Under the pieces are notes generated by a model. The model ran no database searches. It was not told where the DNA came from and saw only the letters and a list, made by a program, of their open reading frames with translations. DNA of 5,560 nt from Bacteroidota bacterium. GTDB taxonomy: Bacteria; Bacteroidota; Bacteroidia; Flavobacteriales; Flavobacteriaceae. Numbering within the stretch: the stretch's first letter is position 1; every line of letters starts with the position of its first letter. This document shows positions 1-4,611 of this stretch, one piece after another. Position numbers and translations under genes: made by a program. The stretch is taken from assembly GCA_023393485.1 (NCBI GenBank), contig JAEWLD010000095.1, positions 1 through 5,560 of the forward strand. The letters are read 5' to 3'.

Positions 1-382
1 TGGTCAACTTGATCGCGTCCATGACATAGCCGAGGGTTTCGTCGATTTCGGGAACGATGACTTTTTCGACATCGGCGGCGCTGCGGATCGGGTTTGGCAA
101 AAACGGGCCGACGCTTTCCTTCATTTCGACCTCGATGCCCATCGCCTGCGGCACCACGAGAATGTCCGAGAACAAAATCGCCGCATCGGGCTTGATGATC
201 CTGATGGGCTGAACGGTAATTTCCGCAGCCAATTCAGGCGTCTGGCAACGGGTAAAAAAATCGTATTTGTCGCGCAATGCACGGAATTCAGGCAAGTAAC
301 GCCCGGCCTGGCGCATCATCCACACCGGCGGACGCTCTACGGTTTCGCCGCGAAGGGCTTTTAAAAAGAGATCGTTTTTCAT
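1..382 (-). CDS. hemE: Uroporphyrinogen decarboxylase, N-terminal part (cut by window edge)
   Basis: HemE removes the four acetate carboxyl groups of uroporphyrinogen III to give coproporphyrinogen III in the cytoplasm, without a cofactor. I translated 127 codons from an ATG at 382-380. The product carries the family signature [18 protein letters not shown] at about residues 17-34, whose two arginines (R24 and R28) correspond to the substrate-binding arginines of the family. [12 protein letters not shown] follows at about 71-82, with D73 matching the essential aspartate that contacts the pyrrole nitrogens. The family is usually about 340 residues, so roughly the first third is present and the rest lies beyond base 1. 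It is the fourth gene of the leftward hemA-hemC-hemD-hemE series. It has no visible Shine-Dalgarno site: the bases directly before the ATG are the last units of an octamer repeat array. Identity is certain; the start is well supported because the usual family N-terminus ([17 protein letters not shown]) begins here. Confidence 0.97.
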   Translation of the reverse strand, partial: MKNDLFLKALRGETVERPPVWMMRQAGRYLPEFRALRDKYDFFTRCQTPELAAEITVQPIRIIKPDAAILFSDILVVPQAMGIEVEMKESVGPFLPNPIRSAADVEKVIVPEIDETLGYVMDAIKLT

Positions 383-475
383 AAGTCTTAAAGTCTTAAA
401 GTCTTAAAGTCTAAAGGCAGAAAAAGGCAAATCTGAATATGCCTTTATGACCTTATGACTTTACGACCTTATGAC
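383..475. repeat. Inverted pair of octamer arrays between hemD and hemE
   Basis: The left arm (383-419) holds four copies of AAGTCTTA, the last lacking one T, and then AAAGGCA. The right arm (440-475) starts with the exact complement TGCCTTT and continues with four degenerate units of the form CYTTAYGA. The arms are reverse complements with only scattered mismatches and a one-base offset, around a 20-base centre (420-439). Each arm is about 37 bases. In the minus-strand transcript this would fold into a long imperfect hairpin. The right arm includes the hemD stop codon (471-469), and the left arm ends directly against the hemE ATG. No T-run follows the stem in either direction, so it does not look like an intrinsic terminator. 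The pattern is read directly from the sequence; its role is unknown. Confidence 0.9.
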
Positions 476-1128
476 ATTTTATAATGGTTTATACACTGAA
501 TAATCACATTCTCAACCGAAGGTTTGTTCGCAATTATAATATTGTTTGTTTTTGATTGAAGCGCGTTCGCTGTCGTTTCGCCGATGCAAAAACAGGCTGC
601 ATCGCCGATTGGATTTTGTATCAGATAACTCTCTACGCCCGATGGGCTGAAAAACAAAATTCCGTCTGGCTCGGCAACCTTAACCGGGGTCAAAATTGTT
701 TGGTAAACGGCAATTTCATTGAAAACGATTCCGGCCGATTTCATACTGCAAGGCAATGTTTCCATCCGGAAATTCCCGCAGAAAAACGTGAAGGTTTCAT
801 GCAGATATCCTGTTTGGGTAATCTCGGCGAGCTGCGATGCGTAATCGGCGATTTCCACAACCGTAAACCCGACCTCATCGAGCAGTTCCGCCGTTTTCTC
901 ACCGACGCAGAAACACGGATTGCGACGGATTTGCTGCACATCTGGATGATTTGCAACTGCTTTTACCGCATTCGCGCTGGTGAAAATCAGGTTCCCGTTA
1001 ATGTTTTCCAGCGTAAACCCGCGGTGACTTATCGTGATGAAATCGGCATCGACAACCGAAAGACCGGCATTCAACAGAAATTGTTTCTGATTTGGCTGGA
1101 GTTTTTTTGTCGAAACGATTCGTATCAT
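469..1128 (-). CDS. hemD: Uroporphyrinogen-III synthase
   Basis: HemD closes hydroxymethylbilane, the HemC product, into uroporphyrinogen III with inversion of ring D. The 219-residue product is at the short end of this fast-evolving family (commonly 220-260). Its visible hallmarks are typical: NLIFTSANAV at about 46-55, CVGEKTAELL at 74-83, FFCGN at 115-119, AVYQT at 140-144 with the conserved tyrosine (Y142), ILFFSPSGVESYL at 157-169, CIGETTANAL at 181-190 and KPSVENVI at 202-209. These correspond to the two alternating flavodoxin-like domains, and the glycine/serine/threonine loops line the cleft. The ATG overlaps the hemC stop by four bases (ATGA at 1128-1125), which suggests translational coupling and fixes the start. 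The last codons (M-S-stop) lie inside the octamer array downstream, so the C-terminal tail is partly made of repeat sequence. Sequence similarity in this family is weak, but motifs and position agree, so I am confident. Confidence 0.93.
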   Translation of the reverse strand: MIRIVSTKKLQPNQKQFLLNAGLSVVDADFITISHRGFTLENINGNLIFTSANAVKAVANHPDVQQIRRNPCFCVGEKTAELLDEVGFTVVEIADYASQLAEITQTGYLHETFTFFCGNFRMETLPCSMKSAGIVFNEIAVYQTILTPVKVAEPDGILFFSPSGVESYLIQNPIGDAACFCIGETTANALQSKTNNIIIANKPSVENVIIQCINHYKMS

Positions 1129-2042
1129 TTATTGAGGTCACGTTTGATTTTAGCCATTACTTCCGCGCCGCCATTAGCCAAGGCTTCCTGCGCGCATTGT
1201 TTGCCGAAATCGTTCCGGGCGTGACTGATCGTCGTCGTTTTTTCAATATGGATTTTTTCCTGGCCGTCAATCGAACAAAGTACGCCTTCAAATCGGACCT
1301 CGTCGCCAAAAATAGTTGCGAGCGCACCGATCGGCGCAGTACAGCCGCCTTCCAATTCCTTTAAAAACTGGCGTTCTGCAAAAGTGCAGACATCAGTTTC
1401 GACATGATTGAGCTTTGACACGGCTTCGCAGCAGAAAACGTCGGCATGCATCGCCACGACAACCATCGCGCCTTGCGCCGGCGCCGGAATCATCCAGTCC
1501 AAATCAATGTGCTTTTCAGGCTTGATGCCCAAACGGTCCAATCCGGCAGACGCGAAAACAGCGCCGCCCCAGTTGTTGTCCCGCAATTTCTGCAATCTCG
1601 TATTGACGTTGCCGCGCAGGTCAACGATATTGTGATGCGGATAGCGGTTGAGCCATTGGGCCTGCCTGCGCAGGCTTCCGGTAGCAATGGTCAGTTCGCT
1701 TGTAAAATCCGGCGCTTTCGTGTAGGCCAAAATATCTTTCGGGTTTTCCCGCTCAAGTACTGCGCATTGTACGATTCCTTTCGGCAAAGCGGTCGGTACG
1801 TCTTTCATTGAATGGACGGCGATATCGACCTGGCCGGAAATCATTGCCGCGTCAAGGGTTTTGGTGAAAATTCCGGTGATGCCGAATTCGTAAAGCGGCT
1901 TATCGAGAATCAGGTCGCCGGCTGATTTGATTGCGATGAGTTCGGTTCTGTAGCCGAGATTGTTTAGTTTTTGCTCAACAGTGCGCGCCTGCCAAAGTGC
2001 CAATTGGCTGTCTCGTGTTCCGATTCTGATGGTTTTTGCCAC
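1125..2042 (-). CDS. hemC: Hydroxymethylbilane synthase (porphobilinogen deaminase)
   Basis: HemC joins four porphobilinogen units into the linear tetrapyrrole hydroxymethylbilane, using a covalently attached dipyrromethane cofactor. I place the start at GTG 2042, giving 305 residues beginning VAKTIRIGTRDSQLALWQAR, as expected for the family. In that numbering HSMKDVPT (about 77-84) contains the catalytic aspartate (D81, equivalent to Asp84 of E. coli). TGSLRRQAQW, DLRGNVNTRL, FASAGLDRLG and PAPAQGAM follow in the usual order. EGGCTAPIG contains the cofactor-binding cysteine (C234, equivalent to Cys242 of E. coli). The frame stays open upstream to another GTG at 2081, but that extra segment is encoded by the hairpin repeat lying between hemA and hemC and has no family counterpart. 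The 3' end overlaps hemD by ATGA. The gene sits 64 bases after hemA and is probably cotranscribed with it. Confidence 0.97.
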   Translation of the reverse strand: MAKTIRIGTRDSQLALWQARTVEQKLNNLGYRTELIAIKSAGDLILDKPLYEFGITGIFTKTLDAAMISGQVDIAVHSMKDVPTALPKGIVQCAVLERENPKDILAYTKAPDFTSELTIATGSLRRQAQWLNRYPHHNIVDLRGNVNTRLQKLRDNNWGGAVFASAGLDRLGIKPEKHIDLDWMIPAPAQGAMVVVAMHADVFCCEAVSKLNHVETDVCTFAERQFLKELEGGCTAPIGALATIFGDEVRFEGVLCSIDGQEKIHIEKTTTISHARNDFGKQCAQEALANGGAEVMAKIKRDLNK

Positions 2043-2055
2043 GGTTCTGTTTTTG

Positions 2056-2103
2056 ACCGCGAATTCCCGAATTGATCTCACTTAAAATTCTGGAATTCGC
2101 GGT
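2056..2103. repeat. Hairpin element of paired octamers between hemA and hemC
   Basis: ACCGCGAATTCC at 2056-2067 is the exact reverse complement of 2092-2103. After one mismatch (2068/2091) the pairing resumes with GAATT (2069-2073) against AATTC (2086-2090). This gives a stem of 17 pairs in 18 around a 12-base loop. Each arm is two degenerate octamers: CGCGAATT then CCCGAATT on the left (2058-2073), AATTCTGG then AATTCGCG on the right (2086-2101). The element starts three bases beyond the hemA stop codon and ends 13 bases before the GTG I chose for hemC, so it fills the gap. No T-run follows it in the direction of transcription. It could affect hemC translation or protect the upstream mRNA; that is inference. 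Confidence 0.88.
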
Positions 2104-2106
2104 GTA

Positions 2107-3354
2107 TTATTTTGATGTGGTTTCGAGCTGGAAGATTTTTTCGATCCACCCGATGCTTTCGTCGTTGCCGTCTTTGAGATGGTTGGCGAAATGCGTTGTG
2201 ATTTTTTGGATGATGCGCGTTGAGATGATCTCGGCCTGCTCTTCGTCAAAATTCGACAGTTTTTTACGTTGAAAATTGAGTTCCGAAGTCTTGATGCTGT
2301 TGAGTTTTTCCTTAAGTGCGGTAATTGTCGGGGCAAACTTCCGCGCGTTCATCCAGGTTGTGAACTCGCCTTGGATTTCGGCAATGATCGCTTCGGCCGC
2401 CGGAATGTATTGTTTGCGCTTTTCGAGTGTTTCGTCTGTGATTTGCGAGAGTGCATCGAGGTGAACAAGCGTCACGCCTGCAATTGATTCCACGTTTTCA
2501 TCGACATTTTTAGGAATTGACAAATCGAGGATCAACAACGGCTTTTTCAAATTTAAAATCGCGGCATCGACTGTTGGATTCTGGGCGCCGGTTGCGACGA
2601 CCAAAACATCGGCCTTCTGGATTTCGAGATGCAGATCGGCGTAATCTTTTACCACAAGATTGAATTTGCCTGCGATTTGTTCTGCCTTGTCTTTGGTCCG
2701 GTTGATCAGCGTGATGTGTTCGTTCTTGGTGTGTTTGACGAGGTTTTCGCAGGTGTTGCGCCCGATTTTACCGGTTCCGAAAAGCAAAATATTCTTGTTC
2801 GAAACATCGTCCACATTATTCAAAATATATTGGACAGATGCAAACGACACCGACGTAGCGCCCGAACTCAGTCCGGTTTCACTCTTGACTCGGTTGCTGG
2901 CCTGGATCACAGAATTCACCAACCGCTCAGTGAACGCGCTGGCCAATCCTAGTTTTTTGGCTTCGGTAAAACTGCTTTTGATTTGGCTGATGATTTCGAA
3001 ATCGCCGAGGATCTGGCTGTCTAAACCGGTGCCGACGCGGAACATCTGCGCAATGGCTTCCTGATTTTTATAAACATAGGCAACCTGCTGGAATTCTTCA
3101 ATCGAACCCTGGCTGTTGTCGCAAAGCAGTTTGATCAATTGGAACGGATGTTCGGCAAAACCGTAAATTTCCGTCCGATTGCATGTTGATGTAACGATAA
3201 GGCTGTCTATTCCGGTTTCTTTCGCCTGTTGCAACAACCGCGTTTTACCAGCGTTGTCAAGACTGAATTTCCCGCGGATTTCAGCGTCGGCTTTCCTGTA
3301 ACTCAGACCGATAGCGTAAAAGGTCTGAGGCTTTGACAGGTTGTTTTTTTCCAT
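2107..3354 (-). CDS. hemA: Glutamyl-tRNA reductase
   Basis: HemA reduces glutamyl-tRNA(Glu) with NADPH to glutamate-1-semialdehyde, the first committed step of the C5 pathway and the usual control point. Starting at ATG 3354 the product is 415 residues, a normal length. The N-terminal catalytic domain contains FYAIGLSYRKADAEIRGKF (about 12-30), then STCNRTEIYGF with the nucleophilic cysteine C58, and GLDSQILGDFEI (110-121). The NADPH-binding Rossmann domain carries LFGTGKIGRNT at 191-201 and VVATGAQNPTV at 252-262, followed by ILDLSIPKNVDENV. A helical C-terminal dimerisation domain follows. The frame extends five codons upstream to a GTG at 3369, but the ATG fits the usual flavobacterial start (MExNN...) and has GGAAG about eight bases before it. 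It is the first gene of the leftward series, divergent from the AraC-type gene, with a TANNTTTG motif about 27 bases upstream. Confidence 0.97.
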   Translation of the reverse strand: MEKNNLSKPQTFYAIGLSYRKADAEIRGKFSLDNAGKTRLLQQAKETGIDSLIVTSTCNRTEIYGFAEHPFQLIKLLCDNSQGSIEEFQQVAYVYKNQEAIAQMFRVGTGLDSQILGDFEIISQIKSSFTEAKKLGLASAFTERLVNSVIQASNRVKSETGLSSGATSVSFASVQYILNNVDDVSNKNILLFGTGKIGRNTCENLVKHTKNEHITLINRTKDKAEQIAGKFNLVVKDYADLHLEIQKADVLVVATGAQNPTVDAAILNLKKPLLILDLSIPKNVDENVESIAGVTLVHLDALSQITDETLEKRKQYIPAAEAIIAEIQGEFTTWMNARKFAPTITALKEKLNSIKTSELNFQRKKLSNFDEEQAEIISTRIIQKITTHFANHLKDGNDESIGWIEKIFQLETTSK

Positions 3355-3380
3355 TTTCACACTTCCCACTTAAAGTTCAA

Positions 3381-3388
3381 CAAAACTA
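3381..3388 (-). promoter_or_regulatory. Candidate -7 promoter element for hemA
   Basis: Read on the minus strand this is TAGTTTTG, an exact match to the Bacteroidota -7 consensus TANNTTTG. It lies about 27 bases before the hemA ATG, which would give a short leader of roughly 20 bases. I see no good TTG in the expected -33 region, so the support is only the -7 motif and its position. Confidence 0.45.
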
Positions 3389-3464
3389 TGGCGCATTATC
3401 CGATAAAAATAACGCTGAAAGTACTTTTTGTGTCGCTGCAAGTTTTTTGAAATGCAAACCGCCG

Positions 3465-3490
3465 TTGTGATAGAAAATATGCTACTTTTG
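3465..3490 (+). promoter_or_regulatory. Candidate promoter for the AraC-type gene
   Basis: TACTTTTG at 3483-3490 matches the Bacteroidota -7 consensus TANNTTTG exactly. A TTG at 3465-3467 could be the -33 element, although the 15-base spacer is shorter than usual. Transcription would start near 3497, leaving a leader of about 85 bases that contains the TTTAG/CTAAA dyad downstream. Initiation site and strength are inferred. Confidence 0.45.
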
Positions 3491-3517
3491 TAACAAATTC
3501 GCGCGTTTGCGATTGTT

Positions 3518-3547
3518 TTATTTAGAGTTGTTCTAAATAACATTTAG
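3518..3547. promoter_or_regulatory. Probable operator: TTATTTAGA-N5-TCTAAATAA dyad plus a third half-site
   Basis: A perfect 9-base inverted repeat, TTATTTAGA (3518-3526) and TCTAAATAA (3532-3540), is separated by GTTGT. A third half-site, ATTTAG (3542-3547), follows, so the half-sites alternate as ATTTAG, CTAAAT, ATTTAG; the first and third are 22 bases apart, about two helical turns. It lies just downstream of the candidate araC-gene promoter, a position suited to repression. The half-site is similar in style to DtxR/MntR-type metalloregulator sites, and the neighbouring genes handle iron and haem, but the binding protein cannot be told from the sequence. Self-regulation by the adjacent AraC-type protein is also possible. 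With a 5-base loop it could alternatively act as a leader RNA hairpin. Confidence 0.6.
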
Positions 3548-3583
3548 TGATGGCCAGCATTTTCAACGCGAAAAAATATCGCT

Positions 3584-4456
3584 ATGGGTTCAGCAGAGAT
3601 TATCAAAATAGAAGAAGATTTTACATTGATCCGATTCCAGAATGACTCGGATGAAACGTTTCGTGCGACGCATGAAATCAAGACTGGCCTGATCCAATTT
3701 CACTTCGGGCTAAAAGGCAAGGCAAAGCTGGTTTTCAACCAGGGAAATTATGCGCTCGACCTCAACGAGGAAAAGTCGCTATTGCTTTACAATCCGCAGA
3801 AGGAATTGCCGCTGAACATCGAACTGGCACGGCAATCTTGGGTGATTTCAGCCATCATCTCGATCAAGAAATTCCACGCACTTTTTTCGTCCGAAGCAGA
3901 CTATATTCCGTTTCTGAGCGATGAATACCGCGACAAAAAATATTATAACGAAGCCGACATTTCACCATCGATGGCGATTGTGCTGAGCCAATTGTTCCAT
4001 TACAATCTCCATCCGCAAATCAAAAATCTTTATTATAAAGGAAAAGGTTATGAATTGTTGAGTCTGTATTTCAACCGAACCGACGATGCAAGCGCTGAGC
4101 AATGTCCGTTTCTGGTCGACGAAGACGTTCTGAAAATCCGCAAAGCCAAGGAAATCGTGATCCAAAACATGGCCGAGCCGCCCGGGCTGCAGGAATTGGC
4201 CGATGCCGTCGGGCTTACGCTCAAGAAGCTCAAAATGGGTTTCAAGCAGATTTACGGCGATACGGTTTACGGCTTTTTGTTCGATTACAAAATGGATTAT
4301 GCCCGCAAACTGCTCGATTCGGGAACATACAACGTCAATGAAGTCGGGCTTAAAATCGGGTACAGCACCGGAAGCCATTTCATTGCAGCGTTTAAGAAGA
4401 AATTCGCGACAACGCCGAAGAAGTATTTGATGTCGGTTAATAACGCTAACGCATAA
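3584..4456 (+). CDS. AraC-family transcriptional regulator, PchR-like, in the haem gene locus
   Basis: This 290-residue protein has a C-terminal AraC/XylS DNA-binding domain of about 100 residues. The first helix-turn-helix is around LQELADAVGLTLKKLKMGFKQIYG (202-225). The second is within NVNEVGLKIGYSTGSHFIAAFKKKF (250-274), followed by the family-typical TPKKYL. The N-terminal half (about 1-160) has no catalytic signature. Its segment GLIQFHFGLKGKAKLVFNQG (35-54) resembles the sensor domain of PchR-type regulators, which bind iron-siderophore complexes; this is remembered similarity, not an alignment. There is no signal peptide or membrane segment, so it should be a cytoplasmic DNA-binding protein. 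It is divergent from hemA and upstream of hemH in the same direction, so it may control one or both. The start has an A-rich upstream region, usual for Bacteroidota. The family call is secure; the ligand and targets are inferred. Confidence 0.93.
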   Translation: MGSAEIIKIEEDFTLIRFQNDSDETFRATHEIKTGLIQFHFGLKGKAKLVFNQGNYALDLNEEKSLLLYNPQKELPLNIELARQSWVISAIISIKKFHALFSSEADYIPFLSDEYRDKKYYNEADISPSMAIVLSQLFHYNLHPQIKNLYYKGKGYELLSLYFNRTDDASAEQCPFLVDEDVLKIRKAKEIVIQNMAEPPGLQELADAVGLTLKKLKMGFKQIYGDTVYGFLFDYKMDYARKLLDSGTYNVNEVGLKIGYSTGSHFIAAFKKKFATTPKKYLMSVNNANA

Positions 4457-4610
4457 TTTGAAAATGTGGGAATTTGAAAATTTGGAAATGGAATACCTTT
4501 CTTTAAATTTCTTCTCACAATATCCCAATAATCAATAACCATTTGAACGCGAAAACGTGACTTGAGCCGACAGTCATTTTCAAATTTCCAAATTTCCAAA
4601 TTTCCAAATT
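4455..4610. repeat. Inverted pair of octamer arrays between the AraC-type gene and hemH
   Basis: The left arm (4455-4491) and right arm (4574-4610) are each 37 bases, and the left arm matches the reverse complement of the right at 31 of 37 positions. Both have a period of eight: the right arm, read in reverse complement, is three units of AATTTGGA followed by AATTTGAA and AATG. The left arm is AATTTGAA, AATGTGGG, AATTTGAA, AATTTGGA, AATGG. The 82-base centre (4492-4573) is not repeated and shows no open frame of note. The left arm starts inside the stop codon of the AraC-type gene, and the right arm ends one base before the hemH ATG. Arrays of this AATTTGRA type are, from memory, common between flavobacterial genes. 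Function is unknown. Confidence 0.9.
4474..4501 (+). promoter_or_regulatory. Weak candidate promoter for hemH inside the repeat element
   Basis: TTG at 4474-4476 is followed after 17 bases by TACCTTTC at 4494-4501, one mismatch from TANNTTTG. The -33 part is supplied by an octamer unit of the left repeat arm. The leader would be about 100 bases and would include the right arm. Such motifs are common by chance in AT-rich sequence, so hemH may equally be read through from the AraC-type gene. Confidence 0.2.
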
Positions 4611-4611
4611 A

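Noticed and set aside
383..413. AAGTCTTA tandem repeat as a possible CRISPR array
   Set aside because: The units are eight bases with no spacers between them and no cas genes are in view. It is a short tandem array forming one arm of an inverted repeat.
556..1224. Long open frame of 222 codons on the plus strand opposite hemD
   Set aside because: It lies antisense to hemD and the end of hemC, shows no recognisable motif, and its composition (many Arg, Cys, His) is that of a shadow frame. HemD on the other strand has clear family motifs and an ATGA junction.
2056..2103. hemA/hemC hairpin as an intrinsic terminator
   Set aside because: No T-run follows the stem in the direction of hemA transcription; the following bases are A-rich in the transcript. 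Termination here would also cut off the rest of the operon.
3355..3369. GTG 3369 as the hemA start
   Set aside because: ATG 3354, five codons inside, fits the family N-terminus and has a GGAAG placed suitably before it. The GTG start would add residues without a family counterpart.
3550..3645. Short open frame starting at ATG 3550, out of frame with and overlapping the AraC-type gene
   Set aside because: About 31 codons with no recognisable features and an arginine- and aromatic-rich translation. It may be a chance upstream frame; nothing supports it as a gene or leader peptide.
4531..4550. TAACCATTTG near the hemH leader as a -7 element
   Set aside because: There are four bases between TA and TTTG instead of two, so it does not match TANNTTTG.
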